A stretch of 64,000 bases of DNA from Haloarcula amylovorans (lineage in GTDB: Archaea > Halobacteriota > Halobacteria > Halobacteriales > Haloarculaceae): contig NZ_SRIF01000010.1 of the NCBI RefSeq assembly GCF_004681185.1, forward strand, positions 62,001 through 126,000. Reading direction: 5' to 3'. The position numbers were made by a program, and so were the translations under genes. The notes below the pieces were generated by a model. That model was not told where the DNA came from, did no database searches, and saw nothing but the letters and a program-made list of their open reading frames with translations. This document shows, one piece after another, positions 8,621 through 15,873 of the stretch. Numbering within the stretch: position 1 is the stretch's first letter; each line of letters begins with the position of its first letter.

Positions 8621-9059
8621 AGCGGTCACTGGACTTGACGTCGTAGCGCTCCTCGACGAGCGACCGATAGGTGGCGTGGTTCTCAGAGTCGGTGTCATCA
8701 CAAGCAGCGGGCGCTTTGGCGATGACACTCGCAAAGTTCGACTCGGGGGTCCAACTGGTCCCTTCGTGAGTCGCGTCCCATTCACGAACGGCGGCCTGCT
8801 GCCCGTCACGAGTGACGTACAGCACACGTAGCGCTGGTCGCTCTCGGTTCGGTCCGGCGACAGGCGCGTTGGTTTGCCGATTGACTGTCCATTCCAGGAG
8901 GAGGCCACCCCGACACTGAATCGCGTACAGTGGCTGTTCATCCTCCCCGACTGGTTCTTCCTGGCCCTTTGTCGCCCAAGACTCGGGCAAAGCTCGGTTG
9001 TCAGTCTCGTCTTTCCAGCGCCATTCGAGCGTCGTGCCTGATCGCTGTGTGCTACCCAT
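8619..9059 (-). CDS. Uncharacterised plasmid-module protein
   Basis: 146 residues, predicted beta-rich (LEWRWKDETDNRALPESW, LYAIQCRGGLLLEWTVNR, LRVLYVTRDGQQAAVREWDA), with many Trp and Arg residues. It is soluble, with no signal peptide. I do not recognise the fold. Hairpin element D sits 7 bases before the ATG, with GAGAGAGA as likely ribosome-binding site. Its stop codon overlaps the box of element C, tying it to the methylase-like gene downstream. Confidence 0.7.
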   Translation of the reverse strand: MGSTQRSGTTLEWRWKDETDNRALPESWATKGQEEPVGEDEQPLYAIQCRGGLLLEWTVNRQTNAPVAGPNRERPALRVLYVTRDGQQAAVREWDATHEGTSWTPESNFASVIAKAPAACDDTDSENHATYRSLVEERYDVKSSDR

Positions 9060-9066
9060 GGCTGGT

Positions 9067-9097
9067 CTCTCTCACCCACCGGAGAGTGCACAAAATC
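9067..9097 (-). promoter_or_regulatory. Leader hairpin element D
   Basis: Minus strand: GATTTTGTGC, then CTCTC/GAGAG around CGGTGGGTGA. The purine-rich 3' arm is 7 bases before the ATG at 9059. It faces the divergent SWIM gene at 9168. Confidence 0.7.
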
Positions 9098-9167
9098 GCG
9101 GAGAAAAGCTCTCTATCGTAACTTTCTTGCACTATGAGGGACGAGTACACACCACAGCGGACTCACC

Positions 9168-9533
9168 ATGAAAACAGCCGAGTCCCCCACCCCGACCAGC
9201 GATTCCACCAGCATCGAGACCTACGTCGCGGTCCAACCTGACGGCACTCGCGCTCTCGACTTTCCGGCCATTCGGGAAACCCGACCGATAACGTGGAGCG
9301 CCGCCCTCGAAGCGATCGTGACTATCGAACACGGCGGCCGACCAGACCTGTTCGTCGTCACGCTCGACGACAGCCATCCAGCGAACTGTAGCCTCGCTCA
9401 ACAACCAGCAGGCGACTATGCAGGCTGGTGCAGTTGTGGCGACTTCACAGAGACCGGAGTTTGCTCCCATCTCTGTGCCCTTCGACAGCGGGCAACCCTC
9501 AATGGCGTCGCTATCCCGAGCAGAAAGCCGTGA
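9168..9533 (+). CDS. SWIM zinc-finger protein
   Basis: 121 residues. The C-terminal motif WCSCGDFTETGVCSHLCAL fits the SWIM zinc finger (CxC, about ten residues, CxH), a module that binds DNA or protein. The N-terminal ~85 residues are mixed alpha/beta (AALEAIVTIEHGGRPDLFVVTLDD). It is one of few plus-strand genes in the module and lacks the leader hairpin. It is divergent from the 8619-9059 gene, with ~108 bases between the starts. Confidence 0.8.
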   Translation: MKTAESPTPTSDSTSIETYVAVQPDGTRALDFPAIRETRPITWSAALEAIVTIEHGGRPDLFVVTLDDSHPANCSLAQQPAGDYAGWCSCGDFTETGVCSHLCALRQRATLNGVAIPSRKP

Positions 9534-10083
9534 GCTGTGAGGTATTGGCTCTGCTGTCTGAAGTAATCGGAGAGACGAACTCCCACGAAGATAGAACTGC
9601 ACTCATGTTGGGCCTCCCTTCTGGAAAGTGAGAGAACCGCACTGGCCGGACCTTATTCGGATCCAGACAGCATCCCACTACCAAACTCGCACCCTTGACC
9701 AACGGTCACTATTGCGGCAGCGACCGTGTCTCTGAACGCACGGTTGATTTCGTGCAACTATCGCTAAGCGAGAATGTATTAAAACTCTATTGGCCGTTCG
9801 GTCGCTTAGCAGCCGTCCAGTCGACTCTCAGAGGCTAGAAGAGCTACTGAGAATTAGGCATTACAATCCATGCTGCGCAGCTAATTCACAGGAAACGCTC
9901 AAATTGCAGTTCGAGAAGCCCACCAGAAAACATTTACCGAGTGCCAATCCATGGCACGTACGGTTCCAGCACTGACGTCGACCGTTCGTCGCCTTGATAT
10001 GTGAAACGGGGCGACGCCGCCCTCACTGGGAGTTGCTGGCTCCCATGGGCCTCCCTTCGAACGTGACACTACTGCATCGTAAG
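9534..10083. other. Intergenic region without recognised genes
   Basis: I see only short open frames with poor composition. TATTAAAAC at 9778-9786 could be a TATA-like element, but no convincing gene follows. The region separates the plus-strand SWIM gene from the end of the TFB gene. Confidence 0.4.
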
Positions 10084-10986
10084 CTATGCGGCAGCAATCT
10101 GCTGAAGCCGCTGGAACCATGTTCGAAGCGTCTTCACCGAGATATCCACCGCATCACTCAGCGTCGTCTGTGTCAGTCGAATATCGGCGTGCTCACTTGC
10201 TAGATACACACACGATGCGGCGATACCGACTGGACCACCGTTGATCTCCGCAGACTCAGATGCTCGTTCTGCGATCTGGGTTGCGTCTCGCTTGACCGAG
10301 ATCGGAATATCTCTTGGTAGCTCGGAGAAGACCTTCGATACCCATTCGACCGGCCGCTGGACGGGAATCGGAATTTCCAGTTCAGTCTGGAACGCCCGAT
10401 ATGCAGTCCACACTGCCTGTTTCGAACAGCGGGCTTTCGCCGTGATCTCATCCATCTGGACGACCGTGTTGCATCGACAGGCGGTGTAGACGGCTGCTGC
10501 CGCCCCGCTCTCAATCGACCGTCCGACTAGCAGGTTTGCGTCCTGTGCCTGCTCAAAGAGCTTCGACGCTTGCTTACGAACTGATTGTCCGTACTCTAGT
10601 GCGCCGACCAGTCGCCGAATCTCGCCCAGCCCATGCGCCAGGTTCCGGTCTCGCTTAGACTCGAACTTCGACCGACCGTGTAGCCGTCGCTGACGATTGA
10701 GTCGCCGGCGTTTCTGCGACGACAGATCTTCCTCGCCGGCAAGTCCGATTTCGGTAGACAGACCGCCGTCATGCATCGTCACGGTCTGGGGCGCACCAGT
10801 CCGCTTGCGCTCTGCACGGTCGAACGACCGCCACTCGGGTCCGTAATCAACAGGTGAATCCCCAACGACGAGCCCGCACGATTCACAGTGGGTCTCTTGA
10901 TCGGTCTGTACGAGGTCGCCGTTACATTCGGGACAGCGCTGTATCGGGACGCTCGACTCGTGTCGCTGGACAGTTTGTGAAGACAT
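10084..10986 (-). CDS. tfb: Transcription initiation factor IIB (plasmid TFB)
   Basis: 300 residues from ATG 10986. The N-terminal zinc ribbon has Cys18, Cys21, Cys34 and Cys37 (RCPECNG ... CESCGLV), followed by the B-reader/linker (YGPEWRSFDRAERKRTGAP, MHDGGLSTEIG) and two cyclin-like repeats (~105-200 and ~205-300) with the usual helix-turn-helix at the end (LTQTTLSDAVDISVKTLRTWF). TFB bridges TBP-bound promoters and RNA polymerase. Haloarchaea carry several TFBs, and plasmid copies may serve plasmid promoters. The second cyclin repeat looks divergent. Hairpin element E precedes the gene. Confidence 0.92.
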   Translation of the reverse strand: MSSQTVQRHESSVPIQRCPECNGDLVQTDQETHCESCGLVVGDSPVDYGPEWRSFDRAERKRTGAPQTVTMHDGGLSTEIGLAGEEDLSSQKRRRLNRQRRLHGRSKFESKRDRNLAHGLGEIRRLVGALEYGQSVRKQASKLFEQAQDANLLVGRSIESGAAAAVYTACRCNTVVQMDEITAKARCSKQAVWTAYRAFQTELEIPIPVQRPVEWVSKVFSELPRDIPISVKRDATQIAERASESAEINGGPVGIAASCVYLASEHADIRLTQTTLSDAVDISVKTLRTWFQRLQQIAAA

Positions 10987-10993
10987 TGAAAGA

Positions 10994-11024
10994 CTCCTCA
11001 CCCTCTGTGGGAGGCATAAAATTC
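10994..11024 (-). promoter_or_regulatory. Leader hairpin element E
   Basis: Minus strand: GAATTTTATGC, then CTCC/GGAG around a loop containing GAGGGTGA. GGTGAGGAG lies 7 bases before the TFB start. The box begins 16 bases after the stop of the double-SWIM gene. Confidence 0.6.
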
Positions 11025-11040
11025 GCCGAGAGTCGACTGC

Positions 11041-11682
11041 CTACGCATCGGGCAGTCGGCCGTCGGGTCGTGGGACCAACCCAGTTCGAATCTCGATGTC
11101 GACCCGCCGAAGATGCTTACAACGAGACGCCTCATCCGGACAACTACACGTCTCTTCGAGTACGTCTACCATGTACACACTGTCTAACTCTGAATACACC
11201 TCGTACCGGCCGGGCTTCTGCAGGAAGGAAACATCGATAGCCTCGCGTTTCGCTCGCTTCGTTCGTGGATCGTCGCCGGGTTCGACTGTGAACGGACCGT
11301 TGCCTGACTGAGTGACACTGCTGTTGTCGGCTGTGACCTGGGCGACGCCACCGTCGGGGACTGCCCGTGTTGAGTTGGCGTCGACGTGCAACCCGAATTG
11401 GTCATCCAGCGCATCCTGATTCGCCCACTCGGGAATTGGCCGCTCGCCGATGACGAACGCGACCCGACGGCGGTGCTTACAGGTAACAGACGGCCGATGC
11501 GAATCGTCCGGACACTCACAGCGTCCCTCGGCCATATCGACCAGATATTCCGACCCTGACGAGGAGACGACTAGATACAGGCCCGGCACGTTTCGGACTC
11601 GCCCAACTGAATCCAGTACGGACATTACTTCGGTCAGCGCAGCGACTGTCCGGTCGTCCACGTCGGCATGGTTACTGGTCAT
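11041..11682 (-). CDS. Double SWIM zinc-finger protein
   Basis: 213 residues from ATG 11682, chosen because GGAGG stands 7 bases before it. Two SWIM fingers are visible: CECPDDSHRPSVTCKH near residue 55 and CSCPDEASRCKH near residue 185. Each follows a similar beta segment (GLYLVVSSSGSEYLVDM; GRYEVYSELDSVYMVDV), so the protein is an internal duplication joined by an acidic linker. SWIM domains bind DNA or proteins. The gene overlaps the 24-codon ORF upstream by 11 bases (…GATGACCAGTAA), suggesting translational coupling. It precedes the TFB gene. Confidence 0.8.
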   Translation of the reverse strand: MTSNHADVDDRTVAALTEVMSVLDSVGRVRNVPGLYLVVSSSGSEYLVDMAEGRCECPDDSHRPSVTCKHRRRVAFVIGERPIPEWANQDALDDQFGLHVDANSTRAVPDGGVAQVTADNSSVTQSGNGPFTVEPGDDPRTKRAKREAIDVSFLQKPGRYEVYSELDSVYMVDVLEETCSCPDEASRCKHLRRVDIEIRTGLVPRPDGRLPDA

Positions 11683-11746
11683 CGGCGACCTCCAGGACAG
11701 CAACGGTCGTGAGCGATGCTTCAAGGATGGCGATAGCAGTGGACAT
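11672..11746 (-). CDS. 24-residue leader ORF overlapping the double-SWIM gene
   Basis: ATG 11746 to TAA 11672 encodes a hydrophobic 24-residue peptide (MSTAIAILEASLTTVAV, then LEVADDQ). It overlaps the start of the next gene by 11 bases. A strong hairpin (11761-11779) and element F lie just upstream. It may be a small protein or a leader peptide that couples translation. It could also be chance. Confidence 0.35.
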   Translation of the reverse strand: MSTAIAILEASLTTVAVLEVADDQ

Positions 11747-11760
11747 TGGTACAGGCGATG

Positions 11761-11779
11761 AGCGTTCTTTCTGGAACGC
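11761..11779 (-). promoter_or_regulatory. Second hairpin between element F and the leader ORF
   Basis: GCGTTC and GAACGC form a perfect 6-bp stem with a 5-base loop at 11762-11778. It shares bases with the 3' arm of element F, so the two stems may exclude each other. Confidence 0.45.
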
Positions 11780-11807
11780 CCCTCACCCCACTGGGGCGCA
11801 CAAAATC
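11778..11807 (-). promoter_or_regulatory. Leader hairpin element F
   Basis: Minus strand: GATTTTGTGC, then GCCCC/GGGGC around AGTGGGGTGA. The box starts 18 bases after the stop of the 72-residue gene; the nearest ATG is 31 bases downstream. Confidence 0.7.
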
Positions 11808-11825
11808 GCCGTCTGAAGCACTCAG

Positions 11826-12044
11826 TCAGGAATCAGACTCGCCCAATAACTGCTCGTGGACATCGGGATTCACAACGGTCGCAACACCTTCGACGTCGGT
11901 CAGTCCGTACTCCTCCCGAAGCAGATCGTGAATGTCGTTCGCGATGGCCGTCGCTTCGTCGGGGACCGATGGCTCATCCGCGTGAACCGGGATATCGTCG
12001 GGGCCAATTCCATGGACCTCGATGAAGAGTCGCTTGTCACTCAT
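11826..12044 (-). CDS. Small acidic plasmid-module protein
   Basis: 72 residues from ATG 12044 (MSDKRLFIEVHGIGPDDIPV). It overlaps the preceding gene by 8 bases, and the far upstream start of the open frame lies inside that gene, so the inner ATG is right. It is acidic, has a beta start (RLFIEVHG) and a helix around 30-50 (EATAIANDIHDLLREEYGL), and is soluble. The family is not recognised. It is the third gene of a tightly overlapping trio (12566-11826), which implies one transcript and related roles. Confidence 0.65.
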   Translation of the reverse strand: MSDKRLFIEVHGIGPDDIPVHADEPSVPDEATAIANDIHDLLREEYGLTDVEGVATVVNPDVHEQLLGESDS

Positions 12045-12261
12045 CGCCGTCACCCCGCCGGAGTTCACGAGCTCGTAACCGAAGTTTGTCCTGAACGTGC
12101 GTTCGGTCCTGATGCTTCGTTTCGTAGGCCAGATACGCCTGAATCGTCTCGATGGAGTCCATACAGCGAATTCCAGCCAGAATCGGCTGGAGCTGGTCGC
12201 TCGACAGGAGTCGTTCGGGCGGGAGATCTTCCAGAACCACGGCGTCGGTATCACCGCTCAT
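12037..12261 (-). CDS. Small charged plasmid-module protein
   Basis: 74 residues from ATG 12261 (MSGDTDAVVLEDLPPERLLS). Mostly helical and highly charged at the end (KHQDRTHVQDKLRLRARELRR). The start overlaps the stop of the previous gene by 4 bases (ATGA) and its end overlaps the next start by 8 bases. The pattern suggests a small helical subunit or nucleic-acid-associated protein; no family is recognised. Confidence 0.65.
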   Translation of the reverse strand: MSGDTDAVVLEDLPPERLLSSDQLQPILAGIRCMDSIETIQAYLAYETKHQDRTHVQDKLRLRARELRRGDGDE

Positions 12262-12566
12262 ACCCGCATCTCCTGCTGGTCCCACGTCGCGACCGTTTCG
12301 GTGATAGCGTCGACGACGGTTCGAACTCGCTGTCGGAGTGGTGCTTGCTCAGCAACGTCGACGTCCAACTGTACTCGGAGTGCCAAGATATCCGGCGTGG
12401 TGATCCTCTCCGATTGCTGAGCGACAGTCCGCAGAACCTGTGCTTCGAAATCGGTCTCCGGAGTCCGTTGCATTCGAACCGTCTCTGTGACCGACTCGAC
12501 AGATACCTTTTGCTGATTGGGACACGATCCAGAAGGTCGCCGAGGTCGAGACTCTTGTTGGGACAT
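12258..12566 (-). CDS. Small helical plasmid-module protein
   Basis: 102 residues (MSQQESRPRRPSGSCPNQQ start). After a basic, disordered N-terminus comes a helical, amphipathic body (TDFEAQVLRTVAQQSERI, APLRQRVRTVVDAITETVAT). First gene of the overlapping trio. The ATG follows hairpin element G directly, with the AGAGG arm touching the start codon. Function unknown. Confidence 0.65.
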   Translation of the reverse strand: MSQQESRPRRPSGSCPNQQKVSVESVTETVRMQRTPETDFEAQVLRTVAQQSERITTPDILALRVQLDVDVAEQAPLRQRVRTVVDAITETVATWDQQEMRV

Positions 12567-12595
12567 CCTCTCGCTCTCCAGAGGCGCACAAAATC
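12567..12595 (-). promoter_or_regulatory. Leader hairpin element G
   Basis: Minus strand: GATTTTGTGC, GC, then CCTCT/AGAGG around GGAGAGCG. The 3' arm abuts the ATG at 12566, so folding would hide both ribosome-binding site and start. Confidence 0.7.
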
Positions 12596-12714
12596 ACGGA
12601 TTGCTGAATACCTGAACAGCAGAATGAACGGGATTGATCGCGATCCAGTCTCTGGTAGTCGGCTAGGAACAAGATACGGTTTCGACTGTCAGCTGGCAGT
12701 AATAGAGGACAGAT

Positions 12715-12945
12715 ATGCAGAGTGATTCATTCGCGGACGGAGATAATCACCGTGCAGGCTACAGCCTTCGATTTTTGACCGTGATGGTTACTATCGGCAG
12801 CCTCACTTTACTCCAGTCGATTCGAGGTCTGTTCTTGGTAAAACCTCGGATGACGTCTTTGAATGTCCTCGCCGTACTGTTTCTAAGAGGTATCGTATGC
12901 GTCGGATTCGCGTTCCGAGACCTGTATCTCCGAGTGAAATACTGA
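12715..12945 (+). CDS. Possible small membrane protein
   Basis: 76 residues with two hydrophobic stretches (FLTVMVTIGSLTLLQSI and NVLAVLFLRGIVCVGFAF) joined by a basic turn. Composition is compatible with a short two-helix membrane protein, but no clear ribosome-binding site is seen and codon bias is weak. It lies alone in an otherwise empty ~570-base gap (12596-13160). Confidence 0.3.
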   Translation: MQSDSFADGDNHRAGYSLRFLTVMVTIGSLTLLQSIRGLFLVKPRMTSLNVLAVLFLRGIVCVGFAFRDLYLRVKY

Positions 12946-13160
12946 TTTCTCGACGGTGCAGTCAAGCAATACCAACGATTAGGTGGAGTAACCAATCCAG
13001 AATTCCCCACAGGTAGTCGATTATAAGCCCACTCCTCAGTGCTTCGAAGTAATGAAGCATAACCGTCAATAACGCCGCCTGGTTTAAGAGCCTACGTGTA
13101 GCGTGGTGTAAGTAATACGCTACTCTGCGGGCCAGAGTCGGCGACAGACCGGGACTGCGA

Positions 13161-13433
13161 CTACGAGTCCGACGGCGTGCATCTTGAGTAGATCAGGATG
13201 TTCCCCGCGATGACCGGACCGGTGGTCGCCATCTCGAAGCCGTATCCGAGACCGCCGGCAATAGTTCATCCAAGTGTGGCTCCTGACCCTCCGGTGGCGA
13301 TGAGCATCGCAAAGAACAGGAGTGAAATCCCGATTCCGACGACGGGTCTGGTGATTACTGCGCCTATACCTACCGCTATCAGTTTCTGTTTCCTGTTCGC
13401 GTTCATGATTGAGTATTCGAAAGAGTCACTCAT
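13161..13433 (-). pseudogene. Small membrane protein gene split by an in-frame TGA
   Basis: From ATG 13433 the frame encodes 55 residues (MSDSFEYSIMNANRKQKLIA, then hydrophobic VGIGAVITRPVVGIGISLLF...) and stops at TGA 13266-13268. The same frame continues at once as TIAGGLGYGFEMATTGPVIAGN to a TAG at 13161. Together the two parts would give a ~90-residue protein with two or three membrane helices. I read this as a gene interrupted by one nonsense codon; a genuine 55-residue protein is the alternative. It begins 5 bases after the stop of the upstream small ORF. Confidence 0.5.
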
Positions 13434-13438
13434 CGGTC

Positions 13439-13576
13439 CTAGCGCTCTCCGCCTGGCTCGCCCTCAAATACTTCGCCCGAGACCTGTGCACGGCGATGTT
13501 CGGCGGCGATGGTAGCGACTTCGTCGGTTTGGTCGTGTGCCTCTTCATCAACTTGCTGCTGTTTGTCAGTACTCAT
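13439..13576 (-). CDS. 45-residue acidic protein behind hairpin element H
   Basis: ATG 13576 to TAG 13439 encodes MSTDKQQQVDEEAHDQTDEV and a further 25 residues. It is acidic and presumably soluble. Support comes from the leader: hairpin element H ends 6 bases before the ATG, as for the larger genes of the module. The next frame (13433) follows after 5 bases. Function unknown. Confidence 0.55.
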   Translation of the reverse strand: MSTDKQQQVDEEAHDQTDEVATIAAEHRRAQVSGEVFEGEPGGER

Positions 13577-13582
13577 GCTGAG

Positions 13583-13611
13583 CCTCTCACCCGCCAGAGG
13601 TGCACAAAATC
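13583..13611 (-). promoter_or_regulatory. Leader hairpin element H
   Basis: Minus strand: GATTTTGTGC, A, then CCTCT/AGAGG around GGCGGGTG. The 3' arm AGAGG is 6 bases before the ATG at 13576. Confidence 0.7.
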
Positions 13612-13813
13612 AGGGCAGTCAAGTTGTTCTCTTGAAGCGGGTGGCTATGACTATTTCACCAAGATGCACCGCATCTCTTTCTGAATAGACTTGTATGAAC
13701 CACAAACAGCCCTACTGAGCGGGTGCCCCCTATCCCTCTGAGCAATCATCTATTCTTCAATAATTATCGACCGGTTGCAAGATTTAAGTTACCAGATGTC
13801 GAATGCTTAGCAG

Positions 13814-14086
13814 ATGGTCGAACCCGCTACTACCATCATGGGTGGGATGATCGGTGCCGTCATCGCCCTCCTCTGGAACGACCCGTATCGGAACAACATG
13901 GGCCAATACACTTCGCGTCAAAACGGATTCGCGAGTTGGCTCTCACAGGCAGCTGTTGGTGCGCTACTTGGAGCCGCACTAACGTCTGTGGTAATCGCGT
14001 TCGTGCTCACGAACCCAGCACTTGGCATCTTACTACTCATTGGGGGCATGTACTTCGTGTACACAACGAAAGTCGATCCAAGATAG
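13814..14086 (+). CDS. Small membrane protein, function unknown
   Basis: 90 residues with a hydrophobic N-terminus (TTIMGGMIGAVIALLW), a polar middle, and a long hydrophobic C-terminal half (AAVGALLGAALTSVVIAFVL, GILLLIGGMYFVYT), so two or three membrane helices. GC-rich third positions support coding. It is on the plus strand, between the hairpin-bearing genes and the insertion sequence. The family is not recognised. Confidence 0.6.
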   Translation: MVEPATTIMGGMIGAVIALLWNDPYRNNMGQYTSRQNGFASWLSQAAVGALLGAALTSVVIAFVLTNPALGILLLIGGMYFVYTTKVDPR

Positions 14087-14417
14087 AGAAACAGCTTGCC
14101 ACCTAAGCCCTCCACTTCTTCCCGCGCTAGATCCAGCTACTTCAGAATTTTTCGTATCGGTACTGAACCCGACAGACCGATCTGCTGCCTAGAACTTCTT
14201 TCGACAAACAAGAAGTGTGAATCAGCTCAGTAGAGTTTTCAATATATTTGCTTAAAATTACCTTATTATTTATAGATGGAAATTAAACTATGTAGTGGGC
14301 TGTTACTCTTACAGATAGCTACCGCCCTCGATAAATCCACACCACTGTTTCCGTTGAAAAATACAGAGTGGTTGGGAGTGCGTGTTCATTCGAAACGAGG
14401 TGTGATAAAAGTCGCAA
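14087..14417. other. Intergenic region left of the insertion sequence
   Basis: AT-rich from 14220 to 14300 (CAATATATTTGCTTAAAATTACC). No gene or RNA is recognised. It ends at the left target duplication of the insertion sequence. Confidence 0.4.
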
Positions 14418-14427
14418 CTAAAGATAT
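14418..14427. repeat. Target-site duplication, left copy
   Basis: CTAAAGATAT directly before the left inverted repeat. The identical ten bases follow the right inverted repeat at 15831-15840. Confidence 0.9.
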
Positions 14428-15830
14428 CATTCGTCTTTAGCTAAGACTCACACCTCGGTTGCGTAGCGGTAGCGAGCGTCTCTTGTAAGATCGGTCGTTG
14501 TTGATGGATCTTCTGTGCATCTTCGATCAACCGCTCCAACAGCGGTGGTGGTGAGTAGCCAAGGAATTCACCGAGTTCGTGGAGGATGAGCTGGGCGTGC
14601 GACCGGAAGGTCGCCGCCCAGCGTTCTGGCGGGAACACGATCTCGTCGTCGGCTTGCTCGGTGACCAGATCCAACAGATCACGACTCACCAACAGCGACA
14701 GCAACGCTGCGTACAGCAGAATTTTCACGACATCCGGGTTGCTCGTGTCGAATTCATCCAGTTCGTACTGCGTCTTCAACTCACGGAACAGCGTTTCTAC
14801 CTCCCATCGACATCGATACAACGTTGCTAGATCCGCCGGCAGGAACTCGTCTCTCGGCAGATTCGTGATGTAGAGATGGTAGTCGTCGGCGTCCGAATCG
14901 CGGACGCCGACGACGCGGAACCGCTTCGTATCCAGCGACTGAGTTCCCTCGTACTGACCCCGCTTGAACTCGGCTTCGACCTCTACGTCGATGTACTTCC
15001 GTGAGAGGTCAGTGATCACATCGTGGATCTGCTTGCCTTCCAAGGGAATGGCGCGGCCGCGCCATTCCCGTAATTCAGCTGTAATCACCGGATTCGCGCT
15101 CTCTTTCAGCCGACTTACGAAATAGCCGTCGTTCTCGTCGATCAACGCGAAGCGGCGGTACTTGAAATACGCTAGGTCGAACAGAACGAGCCGTCCTTGC
15201 AGCCACGACCCTGTCTTGAACAGCGTGCTGTCGTGCGTTTTCTCGTTAGTAACGTCGATCCGTTCAATCGTCTGGTCGGTGGCGTTGTGGAGCAGGTGGA
15301 GCTTCGCTCCAGCCTGCTCCTCGTGACGGGCTTGGAACTCATCGGAGAGGAACTCGTGCAACCGCAACACGGTTCCATCAGCGATCATCACGTCCCTGAA
15401 TCGGTCGATATCAGCGTCAACAGCATCAGGAACAGCGACCTCGTCGAGGCCCCGCTCGACGAGGTCGCGGAGGTACTCTACGAGTGACGGCGTCAACCGT
15501 TGGTAGAAGCCGCCGGGAGAGATCGTCTCGTCAGCTGTGGAGTTGTAACTACGTCTGAACCCAGCAAGTGTTCGGCTTTCGCCTGCGGCGAAGCCGAACA
15601 CGAGCGCCCACACGAGGACTGGTACCTGAAGCTTGCCCTCACGCTCGACCACGCCGAGTTCCTCGGCGTGCTCTTCGAGGAACTCAGATGGAAAAAGCGT
15701 AGTGAGTCGACGCATAATTCTCGATGAGGAGCGAGGGTTGTGCACAGACTTCTCCTCCTCATTCCTCTCGAAAAGTAGCCTCGATAAGCCGCCGCTGTCA
15801 CGCGATTCTTCTCTTAGCTAAAGACGGATG
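14428..15830 (-). mobile_element. ISH8-like insertion sequence (IS4 family), complete
   Basis: A 1403-bp element with 19-base terminal inverted repeats: CATTCGTCTTTAGCTAAGA on the left and, read inward from the right, CATCCGTCTTTAGCTAAGA (one mismatch). A 10-bp target duplication flanks it. Length, repeat sequence, duplication size and transposase all agree with the haloarchaeal ISH8 group. The intact duplication and intact transposase suggest recent insertion. It sits downstream of the ArdC-like gene and splits the minus-strand module. Confidence 0.93.
14441..15745 (-). CDS. IS4-family transposase of the ISH8-like element
   Basis: 434 residues filling the element. DDE-type transposase: the first catalytic Asp lies in VMIADGTVLRLHEFL, the second in LVLFDLAYFKYRRFALI, and the Glu in the YRCRWEVETLFRELKTQYEL signature (the YREK-like region of IS4). 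The open frame is uninterrupted, so it is probably active. The start is taken as the first ATG; an inner ATG (MRRLTTLFP) ten codons in is also possible. Its acidity is lower than that of neighbouring genes, as is normal for transposases. Confidence 0.93.
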   Translation of the reverse strand: MHNPRSSSRIMRRLTTLFPSEFLEEHAEELGVVEREGKLQVPVLVWALVFGFAAGESRTLAGFRRSYNSTADETISPGGFYQRLTPSLVEYLRDLVERGLDEVAVPDAVDADIDRFRDVMIADGTVLRLHEFLSDEFQARHEEQAGAKLHLLHNATDQTIERIDVTNEKTHDSTLFKTGSWLQGRLVLFDLAYFKYRRFALIDENDGYFVSRLKESANPVITAELREWRGRAIPLEGKQIHDVITDLSRKYIDVEVEAEFKRGQYEGTQSLDTKRFRVVGVRDSDADDYHLYITNLPRDEFLPADLATLYRCRWEVETLFRELKTQYELDEFDTSNPDVVKILLYAALLSLLVSRDLLDLVTEQADDEIVFPPERWAATFRSHAQLILHELGEFLGYSPPPLLERLIEDAQKIHQQRPILQETLATATQPRCES

Positions 15831-15840
15831 CTAAAGATAT
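15831..15840. repeat. Target-site duplication, right copy
   Basis: CTAAAGATAT directly after the right inverted repeat, identical to 14418-14427. Confidence 0.9.
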
Positions 15841-15873
15841 TTGCAGCAGCCAGTAAGAGACAGGCCTCGTGGC

